From Gonocerus acuteangulatus (Eukaryota; Arthropoda; Insecta; Hemiptera; Coreidae), in assembly GCA_946811695.1 (NCBI GenBank), contig OX328132.1:99699422-99763421 (forward strand): a DNA stretch of 64,000 nt, written 5' to 3'. Shown here piece by piece: positions 33,629 to 51,725 of the stretch; positions within the stretch are counted from its first letter, which is position 1, and each line of letters starts with the position of its first letter. The translations under genes and the position numbers were made by a program. Below the pieces are notes generated by a model. The model worked only from the letters and a program-made list of their open reading frames with translations, did no database searches and was not told the DNA's origin.

Positions 33629-36333
33629 TCAGGCACATCGTGGTCAATTACAACATCCGCAGCCTTCGACCTAAGATGGCTGAGCTGGAACATCTCCTCC
33701 AGACTTATTCCCCAGCAGTGGTGGCCATTACGGACTCCCAGCTGCGCCCCCTAGATCGGCCTTTCTTCGGAGGATATGCCTCGTACACGTGTCACGGCCT
33801 GTCTGGAACATCCGGAGGAGCGCTGCTGCTCGTAAGAAGAGACCTGCCATCGAGACTCCTCGAGCAGCAGCCCACCAGTAACACTGGGAACCAGGCAGTG
33901 TCCGTCACGGTCCGCCTAAGGAGACGTTACACTTTCACATGTGTCTACCGAAGGCCCCGAGCACCCCTGACGGCGACCAAGGCACTTATCACAGCTGCAT
34001 CGCAGGAGCCACACCACATCATTGTCGGGGACCTGAATGCCAGTCTGGCATTGCTCCTCGGCAAACGAACTGGGGCAGTACATAGTGAGGACGAGCCTCG
34101 GAGTTCTTCATCCGGGGATCCACACATTTAGACATAATGTGGAGGTCCGGTGTGTCCAAGTGTCATGAAACCACATTTAGACATAATGCGAACCCTGATT
34201 GGACGTCCACCCTGGATCTCCTCCTCACTAAGGATCTGCATGCAGTAACGCGATGCCGTGCTCTGGACTATGGTCCTTCAGACCACCGCCCGGTCCTGTA
34301 CGAGATTGAAAGGGGACCCGCCAACAGCGCTGCCTACGAAGTACCTACTTCACAAGGCAGACTGGATAGGATACCAAGAGGACATCCTCTCCGACCTGCC
34401 TCCAATTGGGACCTATGGAGCGGCCGACCTCGACGAAGCCGTCTCAAGCTTCACCGAAGTCATCCAGTCCGCCGCCGACCGAAGGATTCCTAAGTTTGTC
34501 CCGAAGCCCATCCACCAGCGAAGGCCACCTGCCCACATCACCAGGCTGATCGGGATGCGGAACAATCTCAAGAACATCTGGGCGCGGACGAAGGACGGCA
34601 CCCTGTAGGCCCCTATCAATGCCATGACCCGGCAAATTGCGTGCCTGTCCGCGCAATGGAAAACGGCCCTCTGGCACGAGCAGCTCCGGCGGACCCACGA
34701 GGACACCAGGCAGTTCTGGCGGCTCCTTCGCTGCATGGTCACCAAGCGACAAGACATCCTCCTCTCCGACGGCGATCACCTCCTGTCACCGGCTGAGCAA
34801 GCTGAAGCCCTTGCCGATTACTACGAGGAGAACGACCGCCGGATAACCGAGAAGTCGCTGAGGCTTGATGGTGACTCCCAAGACCTCCCCAGGACCCCGT
34901 TGCACTTCACCTACAGGCAACTGGAATCGGCGCTGAGGCGAACAAAGGGAAACAAGTCCTCCGGATTGGACGGTGTACCCTACGTGATGCTGAAGATGCT
35001 CCCTAGGAAAGCTAAGGCCTACCTACTGAACGTCTTCAACGCAGCCTACCACACTGGACACTTCCCCGAGGCATGGAAGCACGCCGTGGTGCTCCCTCTT
35101 CGCAAACCTAAGAAGCCAGGAGACAAGCCCGAGCACTACCGGCCGATAAGCCTGCTGAGCCACATGAGCAAGATCTTCGAAAAGTTGATCCTTTCTCATG
35201 TATTAAAGCACTGCACGGAGGCGAACGTGATCCCCCCCGAACAGACTGGCTTTCGGCCCGGGCTCTCCTGTGACCACCACGTCGCGAAGCTCCAGAACAC
35301 CGTGTGTGCCGAGCTCAACAAGAACAGAGCGACGGCTTTTATCTCCCTGGACTGCACACAGGCGTTCGACTGCGTATCCCACCAACTGCTTCTGCATCAG
35401 CTGCGGTGCTACGGATTCCCGGCACAACTCTTCAAGATTCTTGAGAGCTATTTGTCAGGAAGAACGTTCTCCGTCAGGATTGGTGGTGATGTATCCAGCA
35501 GTCGACCGTCTACGTGTGGAGTCCCCCAGGGATCGGCGTTGGGTCCAGTGCTGTTCACCATCTACACCGCCCATCATCGTGAGGATGCAGTTCCCTCATG
35601 TCGCCTTAGTTTCCTACGCTGACGACATTGGCGTCTATTCCTCCAGCTTCAACGCCGGAGTAGCCCTTAAGAGGGCCTAGTCCGCCTGCGAAACCATCGT
35701 AGACGCACTTGGAGAGGCAGGAATAGACGTCAATCCGTCCAAGACGGATGCCGTGGTATGCTCCTTCCAGGCGAACAAGGGAAGCAAACCCCGAGGGGCC
35801 CTGCCCTCGCATTTCGAGGTCAGGGGCCGGCGGAACAAGCTGTCCACCAAGATCAACTTCTTGGGAGTACACATACACCGGTATCTGTCAGTGACGGCCC
35901 ATGTAAACAGCCGCCTGAAGGAAGCCCGCAAGAGACGTTCCGCCTGAATCATCTCTTGAGATCGGCCCAGGTGTCGCTTCGGCTGAAGCTGGATATCTAC
36001 AAGGCGATCATCAGGCCGACTCTTCTGCATGGGGCGCCCGCCCTGAGCTACATGTACCCTTCCACGCTCAGGCGGCTGCAGTGTTTCCAGAACGGGGTCC
36101 TGCTTCGGGCCGTGCAGCACACTACCCTCCGAAGGAAGAAGCCATCCCTCCTCCACGATGAGCTGATGCTGCCCTCGGTTCAAGACTTCATACGGAAGCG
36201 TCATATTAAGTTCTATGACAGCCTCCGGTACTGTGTGAACCCCCTCTTCAGGGACTTGACACCACCTCCTCTACCTCAGCGGGGGCAGGGCAACACCAGG
36301 GGGATCCTGGATCTCTGCGACGACGCTGCTTAG
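33625..36333 (+). pseudogene. LINE ORF2 relic: AP endonuclease plus reverse transcriptase
   Basis: ATG 33625 opens an endonuclease frame (VVNYNIRSLRPKM; VGDLNASL) to 34131. A small local duplication of an ACATTTAGACATAATG segment (about 34125 and 34175) breaks the frame, and the endonuclease ends with SDHRPV near 34290. The RT runs 34624-35600 with NKSSGLDGVP, HYRPISLLS, ISLDCTQAFDCVSH and GVPQGSALGPVLF. A shift near 35580 moves the catalytic SYADDIGVY (about 35615) into another frame. The C-terminal part (LGVHIHRYLS; RPTLLHGAPA) ends at 36333. The domain order is standard for Jockey/I/R1-group elements, and the protein cannot be made in one piece. Confidence 0.85.
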
Positions 36334-36633
36334 AAGCAGCTGTATGTAAATATTGTACATATTAGTTTTAAGTTTATGTGTTAGTTTTAAGTTAGATTTA
36401 AGTTACATCCTCGTATAGTCCCCCCCTATACAATTTTGTGTCCCCCTAGATTTAGTATTTTAGACTAAGTAGGCTTAAGTCCCCCGATTGTAAATACATC
36501 CCCCTTCTAGTACGTAAGCGTAGAATAAGATGTAGCTCTAAGTCCAGCTCCAGGTTCCAACCCGTTGGGCCTGAAGCTCTCTATGTACATATAATAAATT
36601 TGGGAGGGTGGGAAAAAAACAAAAACAAAAAGA

Positions 36634-36760
36634 CGAGCTCATTCCCTTACCAACTAGCAAGGATGAGTGACTGCCAAAAGAAGCCGGAGAGGAATCCGGC
36701 GAAATATTGCGATGAAAGGAGGAGCAAGACCGCTGGAGAAAGAATCCGAGTTGCAGAAAA
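36634..36760. repeat. Right inverted copy of LINE 5' end
   Basis: The reverse complement of 33229-33352 placed right after the LINE's A-rich 3' end, then CACATCTAATTCCCAGCG and a (CA)n(TA)n tract. The same outer segment (AATTCCCAGCGAAG) follows the corresponding arm at 10200. Confidence 0.8.
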
Positions 36761-36796
36761 CACATCTAATTCCCAGCGAAGCAGCTTGAAAGTTAA

Positions 36797-36803
36797 CACA
36801 CAC

Positions 36804-36877
<74 letters not shown>
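36797..36877. repeat. (CA)n(TA)n microsatellite at LINE 3' side
   Basis: ACACACACA then about 37 TA units. Mirror arrangement of 33159-33229. Confidence 0.95.
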
Positions 36878-36879
<2 letters not shown>

Positions 36880-36880
<1 letters not shown>

Positions 36881-37380
36881 AGAGCATTTAGTAAGCTTCC
36901 GAATAGTAATCTTCCGCTTCACAAGATTGTCAACGGTTTTCGAGATACTAACGAAATTATACAAAGTTACCAAAACTTTTTTTGTCTGTTAATAAAATAT
37001 TTTATTCTAACCCTTCCTTTACTCTAAAGGTAACAAAAATTTCAACATATTAGTGTTGATGAAATTCAAACATGCAGAAAATGTTTCAACTGTATCCCAT
37101 AATTCTAAGTACCAAAATCAAAGACAAAGAACCCTCCCTAGGAAGGAGGCTAGGCAGTTGAAAAGCTATATCTTGGAAATCCATATCTCTAACATTAAAT
37201 TGTTTTTCTTATTTTTCTTAACCTGTTTTATTTTCTAATACATTATCCAACTATAAGCAATTAAAAAATAACAAGGAATAAAAAACAGACAAAAAGAACA
37301 GTTCGAATAAGCGAAATCAATTACTTTAAAGTTTTAAGCTCTTATTTCTCCGATTGACATCGCCTAATCAAAACTTCAAA
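36880..37380 (-). repeat. Unit U fragment beside the LINE
   Basis: Starts right after the (TA)n tract with TGTAGAGCATTTAGTAAGC. It contains the complement of the unit U middle, and a block AAAAGCTATATCTTGGAAAT shared with 3680. Internally rearranged, and it lacks the hammerhead end. Confidence 0.7.
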
Positions 37381-38124
37381 TTGTTGTTCTTGATGAATGT
37401 TAGGTGGGCTTCGTTTAAAATGCAATGCCTTCTTTTCGCTGGGTTTTTGTTCCGCAGTGGTGCGAAACAGGCTAAATTACGAAAACCCCAAACAATTTTT
37501 AAAACCTTTGGCCGTAGTCCTGGAACAGGTCTCATACATTTATCGATTAAACTTAGGTTTAATAAACGTAATAGGCGCTACTGGCCCAGATGTCGGTGCA
37601 CCGTAAAAAAAAATTAGTATGATATGAATAATCTCTCACTGTTAATTATTTATGAATGAACTATACAATGATAGGAATAAGTTTCTATTTATAAAAGGAA
37701 TAACTTTTATATTTTTTCTAATAAGTATTCAGTGTATTGTTTAATTTGGATGCCCAATTGGTCGAAAGATTTCTCTGGACCTCCTCAGGAAAGGAAAGAA
37801 GAAAAGCATTCTTTTCCGCGTTTATGAAGAGCATTTAACACAGGAAAATTAACTTCTCCTTACAACCGTTCATTGTACTAAACTGGAAACTGTTGTTCTC
37901 TCAATTTTTTTTTATAGTTTGGTTGAATCCTATTTTTTATTGCTTCACCTACTATAAATAATTGCTCCCCAGCAGTAGATGCACCAAAAAAAAAAAAAAA
38001 AAAATTAATTATGAACTGTTGGTTATACGCCAAAGATCAGATTTTAACTGAGGATGTTTGTGGCAAACATCTGTGAACAAATAACGTAGTTGTCCTTTAT
38101 TATGAGCTGCACAGAGATTTGGCA

Positions 38125-38748
38125 TGGGCGTATATAGAAAATAATTTCGGAGGGGGCTGGGAAAATTTCGGGGGGGGGCTGAGGCCATTTCCGGGGTATG
38201 GAATACTAACAATTTAGATCTTGGAAGAGTTTTAGCCAACTAAAACGCTATTACACCCAAGATATTGATTGGCTCCTTCCATAAGTGTTATTATCATTAT
38301 TTGTTATTATTATTATTATTATTATTTTTTCTTCGTCTTTACTTATTTATTATTTAGTTATTTTCATTTATTTTATTATGATTACCATTTATCCATATAT
38401 TTACATTTAAATTATTTTGTTCTTTCTTTTTTATTTTATTTATTTATTTATTTATTTTTTTTAATTTTTTTTTTTTTTTTACTTTGTTGTCAGTTGTATT
38501 AATCAACTTTTGTATATATCATTAATCATATTTGTGAGCAAACTTAACCAATGTACTTAAAAATGTACAGATGTTAAATAAACGTATTATTTAAAATAAA
38601 AAAAAAAACACCCAAAATGGAATATTTTTTATGAACTAAATGATCTTATTTAATTTATTTTTAATGATTTTATGAAATTTTTACCGATCAACTCAAAATT
38701 TCGGGGGGGGGGCTGCAGCCCCCCCCCCTTATATACGCTCATGAGACT
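38125..38748. mobile_element. Poly-G-rich TIR element with nested insertion
   Basis: Ends GGCGTATATA (38126) and TATATACGCTC (to about 38742) are inverted. TTTCGGGGGGG and GGGGCTGCAGCCCCC tracts lie inside. Relatives: 5495-5560, 8270-8495, 23245-23455. Interrupted at 38260 by a retroposon. Confidence 0.6.
38261..38607 (+). mobile_element. Nested poly(A) retroposon, 8-bp duplication
   Basis: 347 bp ending TAAATAAACGTATTATTT plus an A-run. It is flanked by ACACCCAA at 38253-38260 and 38608-38615, which is single in the related element at 23330. It looks like a LINE 3' end; the TTATTT-rich body shows no ORF of note. Confidence 0.7.
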
Positions 38749-38749
38749 T

Positions 38750-41700
38750 GGCAAAAGGTAGCTATAAAATTCAATTGATTACAACTTCAATGCATGTACT
38801 TGACTAACTATTCTAGCTCAGTAAAGCCTTTTTTCTATATTCTCATTGTGATCATTGGTTTATTATGGCAAACATAATGTTTTTAATACTTATTTTACTC
38901 ATATACAAGAAACGCTCTGGTTAATACCGATGTTTTAGCATTCATATATTTTTTACTAAGAACCGCACAATTAGGGGTGCTAATTAAATATGCAACATCA
39001 TGTTATTTTACTTTTAGAACTATAAATAAAATGGAAGAACAATACTTGGTCCTTATTCTACAACTAATTAGGTATACAAAAAAAATATGTTAGTTTAAAC
39101 CCGATTTAACAAATTCTATTAGTTTTTCTTTTTCGCCCCCTAAACCATTTCGCGCCGTTAAAATGGATGTAATGCAAGTTATGTCTTATAAGCTTCTTTT
39201 GTATCATTTATTTCCATAATATTGAATCAAAATATGCAAGAACACCTGCATTATAAGGAATAATATCGAATTTCATCTTCAAATGTTTTATAATGGGCAG
39301 TTCGTACCAGTGTAATAGATCTTTAAGGTTACGGAATGTCTTCAATCTTGGGCTGAAATTATAATTAAGTCTGTGGAAGTTTCGTCTTCACTTACAGACT
39401 CCTTTATTGCTATACCCTTTGAGATGAAACATTTCATATTTGATAAAATTATTTCAAAGGGAATTATTGACGTTTTCACAACATTTAAAAAAGTTCTGTT
39501 TAAACTACCCATTTAGTTTTAGCCTTTGTGTACTAAGAGTGAATTTTTATCTATGTGGTGTTTTTCACAAGAATTCCATCTAAATAATTTGATATTTTAC
39601 ATTAACAATATATTTCAGTAAAAAGGCATCCAATTGACAATCCTAGGAGATTATAGACTTCATATCTTAAGCGGATTTCGAACTCTCAAAGCGAGGAGGC
39701 CTTTAGAACTAAACTTTGATAAAGCAGTGAAAGTTTTCTTGGAGGGTTGATTTAGTAGGAACTAAGCATTGGGGGCACCTGCAGGCATGGTGCCCCCGCT
39801 TTTTGTCGGCAGGTGCCTCAGCCGTCATTGTCCTCAACACTATAGGACTTCAAGACGTCTCTTACCAACGTCCGGACTGAGAAGAAATATTACACGGGGT
39901 TGTGATATACTACTCCGGAATTTCTTCAAGTAAAAAGAATAATTTTCATTTATCGAAGATAAAAGGGCGTAAACATAAACATTTGTGAACTTTTAGGAAG
40001 ATCTTGAAGAAAATGTTGAATATTCGGAATTTCAGAATAAAGGTGATCTATGTTCGGTCTTATCTTATAAAAGCAGAACTAAAAGTATATACACAAATAT
40101 ATCTAGTCGTTTCTAAAAGAAATCGATTTATTTAGTTGGTTTTTTTTTTCTGACAAATGCTCTAATGATTTTGATCTAGTAGGAATACCTGGAGTGGACG
40201 AAGATGGAAGTTCTTGAGAATATACCTCTGGAAAAATTAAGTCCCTGATAACCACTCGTGGTTTTTTCTCAAAAATGGTTCCAAGGATCTATTTGCAGCA
40301 TTCCATTTAAGTTGAAAATTTAGCACCATTTTCTTAATTTCTCTCAGAAAACTGTATTTCGCACTATATGTAATCGAAAAACCAAATAAGTCTGTCCATT
40401 TTTCCAAAGCCGTGTCATAATCCTTAAAATTAATATTGTTGGATCAAAAAAATTAAAATACATCTTCAGTTGTGGCAATTTCCATTGTGTCGAAGTGCAA
40501 GTGAACATCGTACTGATTCCTAGTTTGGCTTTATAGAGGATAATCAAATAAAAAACAGAAGCAACGACTAATAAATAAAATTTCAACAAATGCACGTCGT
40601 TATTTGCACTTAAAATAAAATATCTAACGAAAAGGCAAGTTTAGGTAAGATCTGACGACGTAATAATTAAGACAATATATGTACTCCTAAAATAGTGCCA
40701 AATGGTATTTTCCGGGAAAATACCGGCGATTTGCTAATTCAATTAAATAGCATATTTGCATAAATAGCATAGGTGCATTTTTGAAACCCTTTTGTGCCAG
40801 TTTTTGATTTATTATGATACCCTTAATGTGTAATGGATTCAAGAATAATTAATAAAATAAAATAAGTGAACACGAATTATTTAAAGAGCCAAGGTTGTTT
40901 TTGACACAGCAATTATAACCATAGGCTTTATGTAAAAACAAATAGAATAATATGGCTAAAAATCAATCTGCTCAGTCGAAAAGGGTTTATTTAGTACTAA
41001 CAATACAAACAAAATCCCAAATTAAAAGGTTAATTTTTTCCCCCGATGTCCAACATTACTTTGAGATCACCCCACTGTGCGACGGGTGGTGGAGACTGGC
41101 CGACCCTGCAGTACGGTGATCTCTCTACGTGTCCGGGTCCCTGTTACGACGCTATTCTTGCCTTCCTCTCTACATCTAACCCTTTCATATAATTTCCTCC
41201 ATTAAAATTTCAAATTGTAGGAAAGCTTTATTTTCCACATTGTATTTTTAGGTCGGAATATTAAGGTTGTATTATTTAGTTATATGCGTTAATAAATTTT
41301 TTATAGACCATATTTTTTAATACGAAGAATAACATTTTATTTTATATTTATTGACGAAGATCAATAACTGCTTTTGTTCCTTTACTAATAGCACTAGAGA
41401 TATGTATGGAACTGCGCTAAGATGACGCAGTTCCTGCGAGTCGGACTTTTTGTTTTTTCGCTTCGAAACTTGCGATATAGAATTTCCCTAGCAAACGATT
41501 GGACCAGCAAAATTAGCCCATCTAAGGGTGGGGGGATTGTTCTCCGGACCCCATTTAATACTTTGCTCATACCGGCCGTAATGTTTGGTACATTGCAACA
41601 AAACTTGATCTAAAGAAAAATATGCATTTTAAAAATTAACTAAATCGGTCGTTTGAAGGGGGGATATTATTCCGGTCCCAAATTACTAATTTGCCCGCAT

Positions 41701-41900
41701 TGACCATTACATTTACTTTATTACAAGTTTGTTTTTTTTTTTTTTTGTTTTTTTTTTTTTTTTTTAGATAATAGGTATATAGGAATAACAAATAATTCAG
41801 GAATGCAGCGCAAACTCTCCACCTTCTGAGGAATGTGCTTAGTTATATGCAGCTCCTGCGTGGTGGACATTTTTTTTTAAATAAAAATAATTTTCGTTTT
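38750..41900. other. Region upstream of Kekkon exon, no coding seen
   Basis: AT-rich. Holds GATGACGCAGTTCCTGCGAG at 41423, the unit U end block. An untranslated Kekkon exon and promoter should lie here or further upstream but cannot be located by eye. Confidence 0.5.
41725..41766 (-). repeat. Poly(T) tract upstream of Kekkon exon
   Basis: Two T-runs broken by one G, followed by TAGATAATAGGTATATAGG. Probably the tail of a short minus-strand retroposon, located about 140 bp before the exon acceptor. Confidence 0.6.
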
Positions 41901-41932
41901 TTTTTACAGATCAGTTTGAAATGAAGACGTAG

Positions 41933-47374
<5,442 letters not shown>

Positions 47375-47760
47375 TATATATACATAAAGAAAGCAATCTT
47401 TATTTCTACAGACACATGTATGCAGACTGAGTGAGGAAGAAAAATAAGATAAAACACTGGATGAAAGTGTGTGTTTTCCTTGTCTTCTAATTTTGTTGTG
47501 AGATGTTAATTTACAAATAAAAATAGGAATAAAAAAATAAAAAAACAAGCAACAACATAAAAGTTAATATAGATGTAAATTTGTGTTCCTTTGTGTGCAT
47601 AATATTATGTATAATAGTAATGTGTGTATATGTGTAAATTCCATGTATTTTTTTCATTTGTAAAACAGTTCAGAAGGTTTTTTATTGCTCTCAAAATATC
47701 GATAATTTTTAACCACTGACATGGCTTGAAGTCCATTGTTAAAACAAAAAAGAATAAATA
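47375..47760 (+). promoter_or_regulatory. Kekkon-type gene 3' UTR with candidate poly(A) signals
   Basis: AT-rich sequence after the stop codon. AATAAA hexamers occur at 47516-47521 (about 140 nt after the stop) and 47753-47758, with more further down (for example near 48005). The true end cannot be fixed without transcripts. Confidence 0.4.
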
Positions 47761-50700
47761 TTTAAGTAAATTTATTTTGCTATCTCTCAGTTAATTCCAC
47801 TCATTCTACCAGTTTCTTTCAAGTAATTTTTCGTGTCTTTACAATTCTTCATACTTTTTAATATTTTATAAATTGAAATTTAAATGGTTTGTTTATGTAT
47901 TTTTTATTATTTATGTTCAATCGATCATATTTAACAGTTAAGTTGTTAGAGCACACAATTCATAAGTTGTCGTTTTTTTTTTTTTTTTTTTTTTTCCTTG
48001 AAACAATAAATATTCCTTAGGTAGCTTACAGTAATACTTAGAAATATTCTTCAAGTGTGAGTTGACCTTTTCCTACATCTTAAATCAGCTTAAAAATAAT
48101 TTAATTATTAATTATATTTTCCAAATACTGTGAAAAAAAAAAGCATAGTATACCATTCATGGGTTTGAATCGAGAAGATTGTATTATGTAACACTAATCT
48201 GAACCGATTTGAAAAATTTACTCATTTAATTGATGGCCCAATTAGTTCAAGTATTCTTAAACTGGAAATTGTTATGCTATTTATCAACTGAAATAATAAT
48301 GGATTTAATTTATGTTAGAAGAAAAAAAAAACAGCTTTGCCCTCACTTGAGTATTGTGCTACCATACAGACAAGGCAATGTCAATAAGTATGCATTTTTA
48401 TGTGTACTCATTTGTTTGAATATATGTTTGTGGAGAGTTAATAAATTAATGTAAAGGCTATTTTATATGATGTACTTTATGTGATAGAGTGGTCCAAGAG
48501 ATTGTTCTTATATATCCATTACCGCTTAATACTTAAAAAAAAAAAAAAGAGGATGGGTAATGTGAATAATGTTTAATTCCTGTATTGATAACATGATTCA
48601 TGTGTTATAAGTTTATCATATTGGCTTTATTTTTGAAAGTATCTTTCATATGCATTTTAAACTTTTTTTTACAATTCTGCGGTAAGAAAGAAAATCGGGG
48701 ATTAGAATCAAAGATATTCTGTTGCTTTTGTTCGTTTTTATGTCTCTTTGTTTTGTTTTTTTTATTGTGTAATCAGCCACTATTCTGTCAATAAACATAT
48801 TGTTGTACTCTTTTGCCTACTTTGTGCGAAAGTAGCCAGGACGAGTACGTTTGTCTCTTGTTTAGGTAATTATTATTTTTTAGGGCTTCAGAGTGTTCAG
48901 TTAACATTACATAAAAGAAAACTTATTCAGTGTAAACTTAAAATTATTTCATTTAAAAATTTACCAGTTCCGCTGTATTTTTGATTCTATATCCCTAGAG
49001 TATGTAGAGAATGAATTTAGTGAAATTTTATGACATGTATAGAGTAATTATATTTTCTATTTACACAAATTTCATGTATGAAAAAATATATGGGAGACTT
49101 TTGAAACTTATTGTAAAGTATTATTTTTAAATCATTCATGATCTTGTATGATAAGCAATTTAATATCATAAAAAATAAATAGTATCCCTTACACTTGGTT
49201 TAACTTTTCTTCGCTTTTACAGGGTACTTCAAAACCTTCATAAAATTCTCCCTGTTCCAAAAGTGATATTTTTAATTTAGGTAAATATGTGTATAATGTT
49301 TAAAGTAAATGCCACTAGTGCCTTATGGACAAAATATTAAACTGAATTAAGTTCTTAATGATTTTATGAATGTAGCTTGTTGGTTTTAGATTATAAAAAT
49401 AATACATTCATGTTATCATCACTTCTACTTAACTATTGTAAATATTTTTTTTTTTTTTGTATTTAAGAATATCGTTCCTTATTTGTTTATTATTCAAAAT
49501 AATAAATGTATACTTTATTATTATTTTTTAGGGGACCATTTCTACTTTTATTTATTTTATTATTATATTTACTGTGAGATGGAAACACAACTCATTTTGG
49601 AGCTGTGATTTAATTATTTATTATCAAATAAATTGGATCACTTAATTATTTATTTACAAATTATATGATTGACTACTTTTTATTTGAATATTAAAATGTT
49701 AAATACTTTTGGTTGTGTCATTGTTCATAGCGTTAATTTTAAACTTAGAAATCAAATAATGTATCTAAATCTTGCCTCTTTCTGAAAATATAGAAGTAGT
49801 AATTTTTAAAATATAATTGCTCTATGAAATGTTCAAAGAATGACTTATTTGGAAGAAAATGTAATCTAAGTATGATTAAATTTTATTATACTGATGATGT
49901 TTTTATTATTGTGTTAGTTTACAAACTTTTGATTAGAAAATATTGTCAGTTCCAGAAGTTTTATTTTAGGTACTTCACATACATAGTAATAGTGATACTA
50001 ATATTATAATTATAATACTTTTTATGTTTAAAGTGTATGTTTAATATGGTGCTCCTTTGTCTTATTATTTTTAAGTTTTTATACTTGCCAGTTGAGACTT
50101 GATTAGTTTATTAAATTATCTAAATGTGACAAAATTAAGTGTATTAATTATATGCATATGTATAGAAGAAGTTTGTGTTCGTTTTCTGCTTGCCTTCTTT
50201 TTTTTTGCGATAGAATTGTAAATATATATACATGTTTGTAAATAATTTTATATTAAAGAATTTATATACTATTGCATATGTTAAAGTAGGTGTTCTGTAA
50301 GTTACCCTATTTTTGTTACACCTATTTTACGCACTGTAAAAATGAAGTGTATGATGTAAAAAGAACATAATTCTGTAAGGTAATTCACAAATCAACTATT
50401 AAATAGTTGATTAGTGCCAAGGTTTGAATATATTTTGAAAAAGAAAAAGAAAAGAAAATGAAAAAATATGTATAAAGAGATAATAAGTGTATAATATCAT
50501 TAACTTACATTTATTTAGTTATATATTACATACATAGGAAATAACTCTTGTACATGGTATATTATACTATATTCATATTTATCTGCATGGACGGAATTTC
50601 CTTTCTGCGGATTCAACCTTTCTGTCCTTAATTTTTGAGAGCTCAAATATATAAGTTAATGAGTGAACTCAATCCTGCAGTATCATTAATTATGATAAGA

Positions 50701-51435
50701 AACATTTTTTGTTTTATTTTGTATATATTTCTTATTTATAATTCTTTAAAATATAAATGGTATTTTCTTATTATCTTGATGGGTGCAATTCAGCCATATA
50801 ATCTGTGTACTATAACCTTTTCCTGCTGTAAATCTAACTAATTTTAGCAATAGACTGTGATTTCATAGTCTGTTTAAATGAAAAACTGTTAAATATATTT
50901 GCTATTATATTCCTGTGATTTTTACTTTTTTGATATTTTCATCAACTCTCCTTTCATCTGCGTAATTTGAACCAGATTATCATCAGGTAAGATAATCCAA
51001 AGAAGAGCTAATACTGGCCGAGGAAAATTTTCAAATAAATTTCATTGTTCGAATTTTTTAAATTAAATAACTGTTTTAAGTAATAGCTTGTTAAAAGCAA
51101 TGCAGTATGTAATTTCATGTCTCTCTTTTGGCGATGAGACTTCTTTACTTGAACATTGATAACTATGAAGGAATGGATTGATGCTTGTATATTTAACTTT
51201 GAGGAGGCTATCCAAAAATATGGATTCCAGTATTTATAAGCTGTTTAATTGAAGCCAGGTTGTAAGCATAGCCAGATAGCAATGTTGGGCAAAAAGCATT
51301 CAGAATAAGGAATAAAGTTGTTATTTCATTCTGAATAAGAAATACATTTTCATTCATTATTTAGCCATTCAATGAATAGTGTAGCTCATGGATTTAGAAC
51401 TTGGCTCAATTTTTATTAAATTAATCATTAACTGA
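47761..51435. other. AT-rich region after Kekkon gene
   Basis: No coding signature. Poly(T) at 47973-47995. May include distal 3' UTR; many AATAAA hexamers make the end ambiguous. Confidence 0.5.
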
Positions 51436-51439
51436 TCCT

Positions 51440-51725
51440 TTGCTCAAATTTAGCAAATAATTGAAAAAAGGCGGATGTTCAATAATACAACACTGTGCAC
51501 TTTCACACTATTTAACTACCCTACATGTTTCCCACCATTTTGACCGTCTCTTCTGGGGTATATGCTTTAAACACAACAAATTCAGCCTCAACTTGTGGAG
51601 GAAAACTTTTCACTTGTAGGGCCACAAGTAGATGGTGCGAAACATGTAGGGAAGTTAAATAAATTGTGCGAAAGTGTATAGTGTAGTATTATTGACCTTC
51701 TGCCTTTTTCAATAATTCAATTTTT
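51440..51725. repeat. Second palindromic hammerhead-bearing repeat pair
   Basis: Left arm 51440-51585 and right arm about 51640-51720 are inverted. The left arm on the minus strand has CAGAAGAG (CTGA changed to CAGA) and GAAACATGTA. The right arm keeps GGTGCGAAACATGTAGGG but has lost the CTGA half. The spacer TTCAGCCTCAACTTG matches the one at 10790. Confidence 0.65.

Larger units (their letters stand above)
33230..36632 (+). mobile_element. Jockey/R1-like non-LTR retrotransposon, frameshifted
   Basis: A GC-rich island of about 3.4 kb in AT-rich DNA. It starts directly after a (TA)n(TG)n microsatellite. It has a short ORF1 relic, an ORF2 with AP-endonuclease and reverse-transcriptase motifs in several frames, a 3' UTR from about 36334, and an A-rich end around 36611-36632. 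The next base begins an inverted copy of the element's own 5' end (36633-36760), followed by (CA)n(TA)n. Base composition clearly differs from the surroundings, as in an inserted LINE. It cannot be active because of at least three frame breaks. Confidence 0.85.

Noticed and set aside
34413..34779. Minus-strand frames of 111-114 codons and 35677-36204 (175 codons)
   Set aside because: GC-rich antisense shadows of the LINE ORF2.
41040..41160. GC-rich patch as an RNA gene
   Set aside because: GATCACC...GGTGATC outer pairing is suggestive, but I cannot match it to rRNA, snRNA or tRNA.
51630..51680. Complete hammerhead in right arm at 51.65 kb
   Set aside because: Only the GAAA/ACATGT half is present; the CTGANGA half is missing.
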